Notes: a model not told the origin generated them from the letters alone. Shown: positions 7,421-15,152, numbered from the stretch's first letter. The stretch: 22,327 bases of DNA from a virus (IMGVR_UViG_3300030329_000509:14533-36859); one strand, 5' to 3'. Translations and numbers: made by a program.

Positions 7421-7578
7421 TAATCTACATCCTTCATGTCTTTTTTGGCTTCTAATTCTTCAATCTCTCGGGTCTTTAAACGCTTAAAATTTTTCTGAGC
7501 TTTTAAAGGTTTACCCTTAAACTGCTTACGGTTGTATCGTTCTCGGCGCTCCTCCTTACGGTCCAGTTTCTTTTTCAT
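7420..7578 (-). CDS. small basic protein (52 aa)
   Basis: ATG 7578 lies 23 bases inside the DUF3310 gene, and its TAA shares a base with the reductase ATG (TAATG). The product is a Lys/Arg/Glu-rich helix (KKKLDRKEERRERYNRKQFKG at the N-terminus, then KAQKNFKRLKTREIEELEAK), probably a nucleic-acid-binding or coiled-coil peptide. No family is recognised. The ribosome site lies within the upstream coding sequence. Confidence 0.65.
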   Translation of the reverse strand: MKKKLDRKEERRERYNRKQFKGKPLKAQKNFKRLKTREIEELEAKKDMKDVD

Positions 7579-7861
7579 TATAAATCTCCAATAACTTTTT
7601 CTCGTACCACTCAGCCTTCTTTAAATCCTCTACTCCATTTTTATATGGATACCTCCAACGATACTTAAGAGAGTTACCGCGAAGGTATCCAATATATTCT
7701 TCTTTGGAAAGCATTGCCTCGATACCATCAATACACTCTATATCACCCTTGTTGTAATGGGGAGGCTTGTTCACCATATCGTGGTTATGATGTAATGGGG
7801 CTTTACCGTAGTCGTTTCTTAATGAATCCCACTCAGTCATCTTTATATTATTAAGGCTCAT
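7556..7861 (-). CDS. DUF3310 / SaV-like protein, related to T7 gp1.7
   Basis: 101 aa. Residues 29-100 match the DUF3310 pattern: VNKPPHYN (30-37), GDIECIDGIEAML, then YLRGNSLKYRWRYPYKNGVEDLKKAEWY. The domain occurs at the C-terminus of T7 gp1.7 (a nucleotide kinase) and in many small phage proteins. Kinase activity of this short form is not established. ATGA overlap with the endonuclease I gene, and a place in a nucleotide-metabolism operon, are consistent with a role in nucleotide supply. Confidence 0.85.
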   Translation of the reverse strand: MSLNNIKMTEWDSLRNDYGKAPLHHNHDMVNKPPHYNKGDIECIDGIEAMLSKEEYIGYLRGNSLKYRWRYPYKNGVEDLKKAEWYEKKLLEIYNEKETGP

Positions 7862-8358
7862 TCCATCTCCAAATTTATTTTATCATTACGTTTTTTGAAA
7901 TCTTCTGTCTCTTTGGCAGAACAATCTATCCACTTTTCCGGAATAGATTCTTCACTATACCATCTAAAACCATTAGCCCCTGCCCATTCAGCATGAGACC
8001 TTTTCGTACCGTCTTTCCTAACTTTAGATCCCGGCATAGGTGCAGAAGGATTAGCAAACAAAAACACAAGTTCCGTATTTTCTGGAAGGTTTCTTTTAAC
8101 CCAAATATACTTAGAATACTCAGCATGATCCCAGAATCTTCCTTTAGATTCAAGAAGGATTGTTTTCTTACCAATCTTTCTTACAAAGTCTGGCTCGTAG
8201 GTATGCTCTACAACATACGATATTTTATTTACGTGATGATCCCAATCTTTTAATATTGACTCATGTAGAACAGCTTCCCACATAGAGTCATATTTAGTAT
8301 TAAATCTTTTAGGACGTTTCTTTCTAGATTTCCTTAATGCAGTTTTTCTTGTAGCGAT
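7858..8358 (-). CDS. T7 endonuclease I-like Holliday junction resolvase, probable ATC start
   Basis: A PD-(D/E)xK nuclease that resolves branched DNA during phage recombination and packaging. Conserved core: HTYEPDF, then ILLESKG (D57, E70, K72 when counted from 8358), matching T7 gp3 D55, E65, K67. The first ATG in frame (8283, giving 141 aa) would start directly at the segment aligning with the first catalytic glutamate (SMWE against T7 SGLE20). The frame is open upstream for a basic arm, and a perfect AGGAGG (8369-8364) stands 5 bases before an in-frame ATC at 8358-8356, with no in-frame ATG, GTG or TTG nearer. I therefore give 166 aa from ATC 8358 as the likely product. T7 gp3 is 149 aa. 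Confidence 0.78.
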   Translation of the reverse strand: MATRKTALRKSRKKRPKRFNTKYDSMWEAVLHESILKDWDHHVNKISYVVEHTYEPDFVRKIGKKTILLESKGRFWDHAEYSKYIWVKRNLPENTELVFLFANPSAPMPGSKVRKDGTKRSHAEWAGANGFRWYSEESIPEKWIDCSAKETEDFKKRNDKINLEME

Positions 8359-8492
8359 GATAGCCTCCTGTCTAAAAACTCTTTAAGAATAATAAGATCA
8401 TCATAATCTAGTTCTGTGTTCAGCATCATTATCTTATTAGCAAGCATTACTATAAAATGATCTACCGTCATAAAGCTTTCATCTTCAGACAT
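8334..8492 (-). CDS. small acidic protein (52 aa)
   Basis: ATG 8492 overlaps the end of the upstream 90-aa gene by 8 bases; TAA is at 8336-8334. The product has an acidic N-terminus, a Met-rich helix and a second helix (LDYDDLIILKEFLDRRLSSLQEKL). Its Arg-Arg codons are the AGGAGG that would serve as ribosome site for endonuclease I, and the two genes overlap by 25 bases. No family is recognised. Confidence 0.62.
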   Translation of the reverse strand: MSEDESFMTVDHFIVMLANKIMMLNTELDYDDLIILKEFLDRRLSSLQEKLH

Positions 8493-8757
8493 TTAGATCT
8501 TCCAATGTGATAGATTTTATATTCACTGAAGGATTATTTACACAAAAAGATTTTAATTTCTTTCTGATCCATCTGGGAGAATTAGGAGAAAGTCTTAAAG
8601 TTCCTTCTACAAGAGCGTGATATTCATCAGGAACAAGGTCGCGATAGTCAGTATCGTCAACCTTCAAGGCTTCTTCCTCAGGTAGAAGAGTCTTGACCCA
8701 CTCTTTAAAAAGAAATTCAGTGTGTCTGTTAATCTCTTTTAATTTTTTATTGTTCAA
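8485..8757 (-). CDS. hypothetical protein (90 aa)
   Basis: The start lies 11 bases inside the exonuclease gene. The protein is soluble, with an acidic mid-section (EEEALKVDDTDYRDLVPDEY) and a basic helix (SPRWIRKKLKSF). I do not recognise it. Its place between the exonuclease and endonuclease I suggests a helper in DNA degradation or recombination, but nothing in the sequence proves that. Confidence 0.65.
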   Translation of the reverse strand: MNNKKLKEINRHTEFLFKEWVKTLLPEEEALKVDDTDYRDLVPDEYHALVEGTLRLSPNSPRWIRKKLKSFCVNNPSVNIKSITLEDLNV

Positions 8758-9595
8758 GCCTGACTACCTTAGGTTCTCTAACAACTCTTGTAAAGTATTT
8801 AATACCTGAAGCATACTTATAAGCCATGAGACCGTTCCCATTATTAGCATCAGACCAACACTCATTCTTATATGGGCAGTAGTTACAGTTGGTGGATATT
8901 CTTCTGTTTCCACTTTTACCATCAGGAATGTCAGAGTAGCATTTAGGAGGAGGACTGTCAAGATTTAAATAGTCCCTGATGTTAGAAATTCTAGCTTTTA
9001 TATTAGGCTTACTAAAAGGCCCCGGCCTGTATAAAGAAAGCTCTCCTGACTCCTTGTTAATAGCCAAGAAGCCACCATCAGAAGTCCCTTCAGCAGCCTC
9101 ATACCCAGCTAACTGAGCCATATACCCAAAAGGATCGTCATCCTGTAAAGTACCTTCCTTAAATTTCTTAAAGGCAAAGTTACTTGCTGTTTTAATATCT
9201 ACTACTTCTCCATCAATCTTACAATCAATATGACCAACAATACCGTCTACAGAAACTTCTTTCTGTTGGTCAGTTATAGAATGTCCAGAAAGCTTTACCA
9301 GAAGTACCACAAGTTCTTCTAGGATATGGCCGTACAAAAATTTAATCTGTACAGGCGCAGGAATACTTCTAATATTTTCATCTCTAAACTGATACCACAG
9401 CTGTCTGGCAGGCTTTCCGATGTTGCTCATTCTGAGACCAGAAGTCTGTTTACGAGGAGAAGACCAAGACCTAACAGCGTCTTTGATCTTTTCCCCAAAC
9501 TCTTCTATGACGTCATCAGATAAATTTAGATCCTCACCTATCGCTAATGGTGATAGAGAAGAATAAATATCATCTATCAGTGTGCTAAGATCCAT
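8747..9595 (-). CDS. PD-(D/E)xK exonuclease, Cas4/RecB-like, with a four-cysteine cluster
   Basis: 282 aa. RecB-family nuclease signature in order: GHILEE (89-94), GHID (121-124; D124), VVDIKTA (131-137; D133, K135) and QLAGY (161-165, the QxxxY motif). The C-terminal part has C219, then C237, C240 and C246 (Cx17Cx2Cx5C), which could hold an iron-sulfur cluster as in AddB or Cas4, although Cas4 has one of its cysteines at the N-terminus. In T7-like phages the gp6 exonuclease degrades host DNA and removes primers; this enzyme may replace it. There are no CRISPR genes nearby. The start overlaps the HNH gene by 11 bases. Confidence 0.85.
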   Translation of the reverse strand: MDLSTLIDDIYSSLSPLAIGEDLNLSDDVIEEFGEKIKDAVRSWSSPRKQTSGLRMSNIGKPARQLWYQFRDENIRSIPAPVQIKFLYGHILEELVVLLVKLSGHSITDQQKEVSVDGIVGHIDCKIDGEVVDIKTASNFAFKKFKEGTLQDDDPFGYMAQLAGYEAAEGTSDGGFLAINKESGELSLYRPGPFSKPNIKARISNIRDYLNLDSPPPKCYSDIPDGKSGNRRISTNCNYCPYKNECWSDANNGNGLMAYKYASGIKYFTRVVREPKVVRLEQ

Positions 9596-9989
9596 TGATT
9601 TTATTATAAAAATCTGCGACCTTTCTGATTTGATCAGGGGTGGCTTGATTCTTAATAGAGTTAGCCATCATACAGACAACAATAACATTGTCTGGTTCAT
9701 ATCCTCTACTGTTATCAATTCTATCAAGAGAAGGAGAATTCTTCCAGTTTTCGCGACCTACTTCAAACTTAACATTTAGAATAGGGCAATGAGTCCCTAT
9801 CTGAATATCGTCTAATGTAAGATCAAAAAAAATATTACGGCGGCGTGCCCTATCCTTAGCGTGCCGCAACATGGTTAGGCGATAATCTCTACCCTGAGGA
9901 TTTCGCTCAACAATCTCATACCTTGTTTTTCTATCCAAACCTTTACAAAGGCTGGGGGATTCATCTGGTTGAATGTTCACGAGTTTCAT
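9585..9989 (-). CDS. HNH-type endonuclease
   Basis: 134 aa. The C-terminal part has the pattern CPIL (68-71), SLDRIDNSRGYEPDNV (87-102), then CMMANSIKNQAT (106-117), typical of phage HNH/treble-clef nucleases where the DRID and the later N/K residues build the metal site. The zinc cysteine pairs seen in many HNH enzymes are absent. It could be a recombination nuclease of the phage or a homing-type gene lodged in the operon. The tight overlaps on both sides (ATGA upstream, 11 bases downstream) speak for a resident operon gene. Confidence 0.75.
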   Translation of the reverse strand: MKLVNIQPDESPSLCKGLDRKTRYEIVERNPQGRDYRLTMLRHAKDRARRRNIFFDLTLDDIQIGTHCPILNVKFEVGRENWKNSPSLDRIDNSRGYEPDNVIVVCMMANSIKNQATPDQIRKVADFYNKINGS

Positions 9990-10294
9990 TTTTCCTCCCT
10001 ATTATTTAAAAACCTAGAGCAAAAATCTTCTATGTTTTTAGAACGGTAATGTTTTTTGAAATGCATTCCATATGAAGACCATCTACCTGTAGTGTAATAA
10101 TAAGAATATTTTTTACCGCTATTGCTATATACCCAGAGCATTTGTGCGCCAGCCTTAACTTCATACTCAATATTATTAGAATCTAAATATTCAGACACAT
10201 CTTCTAATGTTTGATTAGTAGAATGTTTAAATATAGTTTCTCCTTTAGAGTTTATCCTGTCAAACTTCCAGTTATATTCTGTTTTAGATTCCAT
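9986..10294 (-). CDS. hypothetical protein (102 aa)
   Basis: A soluble protein rich in aromatic residues; the middle QMLWVYSNSGKKYSYYYTTG followed by RWSSYGMHFKKHYRSKNIEDF looks like a compact conserved domain I have seen in other phages but cannot name. It is coupled to the HNH gene by ATGA and overlaps the upstream gene by 11 bases. No catalytic motif is evident. Confidence 0.65.
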   Translation of the reverse strand: MESKTEYNWKFDRINSKGETIFKHSTNQTLEDVSEYLDSNNIEYEVKAGAQMLWVYSNSGKKYSYYYTTGRWSSYGMHFKKHYRSKNIEDFCSRFLNNREEK

Positions 10295-10646
10295 TTGTAT
10301 CTGACTCTTTTTTCCAAGGATATTCTAATTCTGAAGTTATTTCTGAAATAACCTCTTTATGATAATAAAGTTCTTCATCATCTACAGACAACCAAATTCC
10401 TGTATCGCTGCTATCGTCAGGGTTGAGTTTAAATTTGTTGTGAAAAAAAGCAATATCTACTTTATCTGGATCAGCGCCTATCCAAAGTGTTCTTTTCTCA
10501 GGATTAAAAAGTTTTTGGCGTGGTTCATATTGAATATCTAACCCATCATCAAAAAAAGCATAAAATCCTCCATACTCATCCGGCTCAAAGGATATACTTT
10601 TTAAATATACTTTATCAATGTGTTTCGGCCCAGTTGTTTCCGACAT
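10284..10646 (-). CDS. hypothetical acidic protein (120 aa)
   Basis: I prefer ATG 10646, which has GGAG six bases upstream, over ATG 10658, which is inside the polymerase gene and has none. The coding region still overlaps the polymerase end by 32 bases. The product is acidic and aromatic-rich, with beta-like stretches (YGGFYAFFDDGLDIQY, TGIWLSVDDEELYYHKEV). No family is recognised. Confidence 0.65.
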   Translation of the reverse strand: MSETTGPKHIDKVYLKSISFEPDEYGGFYAFFDDGLDIQYEPRQKLFNPEKRTLWIGADPDKVDIAFFHNKFKLNPDDSSDTGIWLSVDDEELYYHKEVISEITSELEYPWKKESDTNGI

Positions 10647-12369
10647 TATACTCTCCATCTAGTGGACATTTAAGTTCTAAAACTTCTCCAGCATCTATAA
10701 TTGCTTCAACACCTAGCTCACCAACCAGATCAGCAATCTCCTCGTGTACTTCTACCTGCCACTCATCGTGAACATTAGCTACTATATTGGCTTTTAAATT
10801 GCTGATACTCTCCTCAAAGATTATTAGAGCTTGCTTCATAACTATAGCTCCAGCACCTTGTAGAAGAGTGTTAAGTGCTGAGTGTTCAGACCTGACAAAT
10901 ATCTTACGACCATCTAAACCTTTAAGAAATCCTTTTTCAGACGCTGTTGATACTCTTCTTTTAAGATCTCTAAATGATGGTAGATTATCGAAGAATGATT
11001 GTCTAAGTCTAGCACCAACTTTTGAACCTCCTCCAACCACGGTCCCAAGCTTCTCATCTCCTGCTCCGTACAAGAGGGCATAGATGAAAGTCTTCGCCTG
11101 ATTTCTTGATTCAAGTCCTGCAAGTTTTTGATTAGCGGTGTGTATGTCTCCGTTAATAATTTCATTTATATACTCCCCATCGTTCATGTAATGAGCAAGC
11201 ATTCTCAGTTCAAGTTGACTGGCATCAATACCTACTAGCTTATAGCCATAAGGAACTATCCAGCATTCTCTACACTCCTTACCATAAGGTGAAGACAGAT
11301 TGGGAACCTGTGCCATGTTAGGATCTCTGTGGGTCATACGTCCTGTAATGGTTCCATTGGGTATAACAAAACCATGTACACGATTATCCTCACCAAGAAC
11401 CTTAAGCCAAGATTTAATCTGAGCTTCACGTTTCTGATACATCAAGAAGTCTTTAATTAGATCTGCTTGAGGAATGTTCTCAATTTGAGATAGAGTCTTT
11501 TCATTTACTACAGGTCTACCGTTCTCCGTAAACTGCTTAGGTTTCCATCCAAACTCCTGTAGATACTCACCTACTTGTTTACGTGATCCTATATTAAAAG
11601 GAACCATAGTCTTTCTGGTTAAACTGAGTAGTCCCGGCATCTGCACAAACTTCTCGTACTCATCAGGAGTTAGTCTAACACCTTTACCGTTGGGATTATC
11701 CCAGCTACCAGTCTTAGCCAGACTACCTGATTTATTATCTTTACGATAAATATACCTCTCATCAACCTTAGGTTTAAAGACTTTCTCAACCTCTCGCTGA
11801 GTCTCTGCCATCTTCTCACGCATCAATGCCAGTAACATCTCTGCTTTAAACTCATCAAAGTAGAACCCGTAAGCTTCCTGATCTTTCAGAATGCGTGCAG
11901 ATTCATTCTCAATTTCAATAGACTTAGGATCAAACCCAGAACTCTCCTTTCTGAGAGCATGGTACACCTTAACATTTAAATCTACATCCCGCTTACAATA
12001 CTCCATCATCTCTTTAGAGTACCGTTCAAACTGATCAAACTCTATCTTAGCTAGGCCAAGACGCTGACCCCACATACCTAGACTATGACCACCTTCCCTT
12101 ACAGGATTGAACAATCTCGAAAGAACAAGAGTATCTATGATTCTCTGAGAACCTAGTTTAAATGATGTAAGTTGTTCCAAGACAGGAATGTCAAAGCCAA
12201 TTATATTATGACCTGCTAATACTTCTGCCTTGGATAGCAGCTTAACACCATCTTCTATTTCATTTGGTGAATACTCCCATACTTGATTTGTATCAACATC
12301 TTGAATTACTAGACACCATATTACAGAAGCGTCTAGACCATCTGTTTCAATGTCAAATAAAAGCTTCAT
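10615..12369 (-). CDS. family A DNA polymerase, T7-like, with 3'-5' exonuclease
   Basis: 584 aa replicative polymerase. Exonuclease motifs: DIE (D6, E8), NIIGFD (55-60) and YCKRD (124-128), all intact, so proofreading should work. Polymerase motifs: A DASQLELR (382-389), B RNQAKTFIYALLYG (422-435) and C HDE (534-536). Y430 in motif B corresponds to T7 Y526 / E. coli F762. The protein is about 120 residues shorter than T7 polymerase, and no long thumb insertion comparable to the T7 thioredoxin-binding loop is apparent, so processivity may depend on another factor. ATGA coupling to the primase-helicase gene. Confidence 0.95.
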   Translation of the reverse strand: MKLLFDIETDGLDASVIWCLVIQDVDTNQVWEYSPNEIEDGVKLLSKAEVLAGHNIIGFDIPVLEQLTSFKLGSQRIIDTLVLSRLFNPVREGGHSLGMWGQRLGLAKIEFDQFERYSKEMMEYCKRDVDLNVKVYHALRKESSGFDPKSIEIENESARILKDQEAYGFYFDEFKAEMLLALMREKMAETQREVEKVFKPKVDERYIYRKDNKSGSLAKTGSWDNPNGKGVRLTPDEYEKFVQMPGLLSLTRKTMVPFNIGSRKQVGEYLQEFGWKPKQFTENGRPVVNEKTLSQIENIPQADLIKDFLMYQKREAQIKSWLKVLGEDNRVHGFVIPNGTITGRMTHRDPNMAQVPNLSSPYGKECRECWIVPYGYKLVGIDASQLELRMLAHYMNDGEYINEIINGDIHTANQKLAGLESRNQAKTFIYALLYGAGDEKLGTVVGGGSKVGARLRQSFFDNLPSFRDLKRRVSTASEKGFLKGLDGRKIFVRSEHSALNTLLQGAGAIVMKQALIIFEESISNLKANIVANVHDEWQVEVHEEIADLVGELGVEAIIDAGEVLELKCPLDGEYNVGNNWAETH

Positions 12370-14036
12370 TCAAAAGCCATCTCATCCGAATTTTCAAATT
12401 CAACATCGGAATACTCAACCTCAGAAAGCCTACCAGTTTCCTTGTCATAAAGCAAATGTGTAGCGACACCAACATCACCAGTGTACCTCGACTTCAGAAT
12501 CCTTACACGGGTGGTAGCAGCCTCAACTGGATCATCAGACTGCTGGTTCCTCTCTAAAGTAATAATAGAATCAGAAACCTGACCAATGCTGTGCGACCCA
12601 CGCAGGTGACTTATGTCGGTCTCAGCACCCTTCTCATGGCCCTTGTTGCCGTCAATACGTCTGAGGTGGGACACCAGTATTAACCCTGCTCCAGTCTCCT
12701 CAGCGAGGCTCCTGAGGCGTGTCATAATGGAATCAATAGAACGTCGTTCATCACCCTCCAAGGTAGCAGACACCATCATATGCAGGTGATCAATGACAAT
12801 CCATTTACACTCACAACCTATGATCATGTAGCGAAGCTTACTGAAGATCCCATCAATGTCATTGCTGCCAAAATGGGCATGAATCCACACCCGATCTCTA
12901 TTGTCGTTATCAACAAAGACATCATCAAATAGAATAGAAAGTTCTTCTTGAGAATAACCCTCTCTAATTCTATCAATGTGAAGTCTGTCATTAGCTTCAA
13001 TAGACAGGATACCATCAACAGTCCTAGTCCAGTCCTCCTCTAGAGCAATGATACCAATGTTATCTTTAGAGTTCTTGATCAACCAGTGTTCAAGCTCGCG
13101 AGTTACAGAAGTTTTACCAAGACCTGTACCACCAGCAAGAGTAACTAACTCACCCTGTCTCAGACCTTCAAGCTTCTTGTTAAGACCTTCCCACGGATAC
13201 GGGATGGACTCCTTCTTCAAACGGTTATGAAACTTATCCTTATTCTCAGATATGTTCATAACACCAGACGGTGTGTAGGTTTTAGCATTCCACCAAGATG
13301 AAACAAAAAGACCGTGACCATTCTTTTTCAAGATGTCATTAGCATCTTTGAAACCTTCAGGCATGATCATTATCTTTGCCTTGTTAGGCTTCAACAGACG
13401 AGCCACTTTCTTTGCTGCCTCTTGTCCCGGTTTGTCAGCATCAAAAGCAATGACGATGTGATCAAAGCGTTCTAGAAATTCTATATTAGCTTTAACATCT
13501 TTCTCTGCTGACTGTGCGCCACCCTTGATAGAGATAACTGGCCACTTAGAACCAAGCAACTCATACGCTGCCATAGCATCACACTCACCTTCAGTGATGG
13601 TAAGGTACTTACCGCCAGTATCATTGCACAACTGCTGACCAAACAGACCACACTCCTGAATAGGACCGCTGCTTAGGAATCCCTTAGAGTCTACAACTCT
13701 AGTTTTATAAGCTACTTCTTCAGAACCATTATAATAGGGGTAGAAGTGTTTCAGGACACGTCCCTCACTATTAATAACAGACTTAACTCCAAACTTCTTA
13801 GCGGTATCTAGTTTAATACCACGATCTGTCAAAGGATTAAATCCTCCGTCAGCAGGACTGGAATTATCTTTTATTAATGTAGGTCTAGATGTCGTTTCCA
13901 CTGAACCTACTTCCTCCTTGTAGTTTTTATAATACTTAGTACAGGAATGACACCAAGCTGTACCATCAGTATTAATAGTTAAACATTTTTTATGTCCACA
14001 AGAGGGACAATCTTCATGTGTTTTTTCATATGCCAT
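12366..14036 (-). CDS. bifunctional DNA primase-helicase, T7 gp4-like
   Basis: 556 aa against 566 in T7. N-terminal zinc ribbon C10-C13/C29-C32; TOPRIM primase core with EGECDA (149-154; E149) and FDADKPG (198-204; D199, D201); a linker around 230-270; then the RecA-like ring helicase with Walker A GGTGLGKTS (302-310), E333/E334 in ALEED, Walker B-like WIVIDHLHMM and the later VSHLRR and HLRGSHSIGQ segments. It unwinds DNA and makes primers for the adjacent polymerase. The ATG at 14036 has no good ribosome site; instead a GC-rich hairpin ends 8 bases upstream. Confidence 0.95.
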   Translation of the reverse strand: MAYEKTHEDCPSCGHKKCLTINTDGTAWCHSCTKYYKNYKEEVGSVETTSRPTLIKDNSSPADGGFNPLTDRGIKLDTAKKFGVKSVINSEGRVLKHFYPYYNGSEEVAYKTRVVDSKGFLSSGPIQECGLFGQQLCNDTGGKYLTITEGECDAMAAYELLGSKWPVISIKGGAQSAEKDVKANIEFLERFDHIVIAFDADKPGQEAAKKVARLLKPNKAKIMIMPEGFKDANDILKKNGHGLFVSSWWNAKTYTPSGVMNISENKDKFHNRLKKESIPYPWEGLNKKLEGLRQGELVTLAGGTGLGKTSVTRELEHWLIKNSKDNIGIIALEEDWTRTVDGILSIEANDRLHIDRIREGYSQEELSILFDDVFVDNDNRDRVWIHAHFGSNDIDGIFSKLRYMIIGCECKWIVIDHLHMMVSATLEGDERRSIDSIMTRLRSLAEETGAGLILVSHLRRIDGNKGHEKGAETDISHLRGSHSIGQVSDSIITLERNQQSDDPVEAATTRVRILKSRYTGDVGVATHLLYDKETGRLSEVEYSDVEFENSDEMAFE

Positions 14037-14043
14037 AAAAGTT

Positions 14044-14063
14044 GGGGAGCCTTAGGACTCCCC
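14044..14063 (-). terminator. GC-rich hairpin before primase-helicase (weak terminator or attenuator)
   Basis: Arms GGGGAG (14044-14049) and CTCCCC (14058-14063) pair perfectly around an 8-base loop with an inner CC/GG option. Read on the - strand, the hairpin is followed by AACTTTT and then the primase ATG. The T-run is short, so at most partial termination is expected. It spans the stop codon of the 72-aa gene and sits where the primase ribosome site should be. Confidence 0.4.
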
Positions 14064-14270
14064 CTCATCTCCTTTAACTGAATGCTCAATGTTCTGAGCA
14101 ATGTTAGCACGTGCTGCATTTAGAACCGCCAAACGCTTAGTCAACGCACTAATCTCAGGAACAATCTCAGTAAGTAAGGAATAACCGAACTTTCCTTCAT
14201 CACTGAGTTCTTCCACGGGATACTCTACGTTGTTAATAGTTACGACAGGTCTGTCTTCTTCTTCTTCCAT
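14052..14270 (-). CDS. small acidic protein (72 aa), DUF6447-like
   Basis: Strong AGGAGG six bases before ATG 14270. The N-terminus is a run of acidic residues followed by VTINNVEYPVEELSDEG and a helix (EISALTKRLAVLNAARANIAQNI). This resembles small marine-phage proteins with a VTIDGxEY start that I associate with DUF6447 (from memory, uncertain). It lies between SSB and primase-helicase, so a role in the replication complex is likely but unproven. Confidence 0.7.
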   Translation of the reverse strand: MEEEEDRPVVTINNVEYPVEELSDEGKFGYSLLTEIVPEISALTKRLAVLNAARANIAQNIEHSVKGDEGES

Positions 14271-14283
14271 ATACTACCTCCTT

Positions 14284-14748
14284 TTAAAAGGCTAGTGATC
14301 CTATAGAATCATCAGACTCAGCATTGTCTCCAAAATACTCTACTAGGTCAATGATCTGAACATTCTCAAGAATAGGACGACGATACTTACCATCACCATA
14401 TTCGGCGTGGCGCCACTGTACAGCAACCTTAGAACCATTTCCAAGTGCAACGTCAACATCATTCTTGTCTTGATCGACAAGACGCGGCTTACGGTTAGGC
14501 TTACCCCCGGCACCTATCTCCCACTGCTGGAATGTAATCACCGGGTCTTCTGTGAATGACGCACGCCCTGCAGGCTTCATGCCACAGTTATATCCAGCGT
14601 CTTGAAACTTCTGAAACACGTCATCAGATACAGCAAGATTAACAATGTACAGATTCTTTTCTCCGTTGAAGTCAGGCTTAGGAATAGTAACACTACTATA
14701 GTAAGCTACACCTTCAACTACTTGCGGAATACCATTAATGTTTTGCAT
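14284..14748 (-). CDS. single-stranded DNA-binding protein, phage OB-fold type
   Basis: 154 aa. It begins VVEGVAYYSSVTIPKPDFNGEKN and has a core with GNGSKVAVQWRHAEY and VQIIDLVEYFGD, the pattern of T7 gp2.5-like SSBs in marine phages. It ends in an acidic tail closing with SLAF, as expected of an SSB tail that contacts polymerase and helicase. AAGGAG lies about ten bases before the ATG. It is placed two genes ahead of primase-helicase in the promoter-proximal part of the replication operon. Shorter than T7 gp2.5 (232 aa). Confidence 0.82.
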   Translation of the reverse strand: MQNINGIPQVVEGVAYYSSVTIPKPDFNGEKNLYIVNLAVSDDVFQKFQDAGYNCGMKPAGRASFTEDPVITFQQWEIGAGGKPNRKPRLVDQDKNDVDVALGNGSKVAVQWRHAEYGDGKYRRPILENVQIIDLVEYFGDNAESDDSIGSLAF

Positions 14749-14789
14749 TAAAACACGTCTCCTTAATTAGAACTAATAATTATTACACA

Positions 14790-15002
14790 TCATCTACAGG
14801 GAAACAATCCCTCTGAGAGATTTTCTAAAAACTTTATAAAAAGTTTTAAAAGTTCTTCTTCATTTAAAATTAAATTATATCTTATTACCTCCTGCTTTAC
14901 AAACGCAATAAATTTATTTTTAACTCTATCTTTTGGAAGATTAGAACCTATTCTCATTGCAAAAAGGTAACACCAGAACTCATCAATGTCATCTTCTATC
15001 AT
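14790..15002 (-). CDS. hypothetical protein (70 aa), first gene of replication operon
   Basis: ATG 15002 has GGAGG eight bases upstream and is preferred over a TTG at 15023. The product is a helical, hydrophobic/charged mix (DEFWCYLFAMRIGSNLPKDRVKN, then ELLKLFIKFLENL) without a clear membrane span. It is the first open frame after the promoter at 15036-15064, with a leader of about 27 bases. Unknown function. Confidence 0.65.
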   Translation of the reverse strand: MIEDDIDEFWCYLFAMRIGSNLPKDRVKNKFIAFVKQEVIRYNLILNEEELLKLFIKFLENLSEGLFPCR

Positions 15003-15035
15003 CCTGTGAACCTCCGTAAGCAATTGATTTAGTTG

Positions 15036-15064
15036 ATTTTAGCATATTTTTCAGAGGATGTCAA
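15036..15064 (-). promoter_or_regulatory. strong sigma70-type promoter for the replication operon
   Basis: On the - strand: TTGACA (15064-15059), a 17-base spacer, and TAAAAT (15041-15036) with an extended TGC just before. This is five of six at -10, perfect at -35 and optimal spacing. Transcription should start near 15029, 12 bases after tRNA-Arg ends plus the promoter length, and reach the GGAGG and ATG of the 70-aa gene with a short leader. Confidence 0.75.
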
Positions 15065-15075
15065 GCCCTCAGAAT

Positions 15076-15152
15076 TGGCCTCCCCGGTAGGACTTGAACC
15101 TACAACCCTTAGCTTAGAAGGCTAATGCTCTATCCGGTTGAGCTACGGGGAG
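15076..15152 (-). tRNA. tRNA-Arg, anticodon UCU
   Basis: 77 bases including an encoded CCA. Acceptor arms CTCCCCG and CGGGGAG pair fully; D-stem GCTC/GAGC; anticodon stem TTAGC/GCTAA around CTTCTAA (anticodon TCT, reads AGA and probably AGG); T-stem GTAGG/CCTAC around TTCAAGT. AGA is a frequent arginine codon in the neighbouring phage genes, which fits a supplementing role. The first ten bases also encode the end of the upstream SleB-like gene. Confidence 0.95.

Noticed and set aside
15076-15152. tRNA-Arg as a phage integration (att) site
   Set aside because: The tRNA is complete, no second copy of its 3' end is seen, and no integrase gene is in the window.
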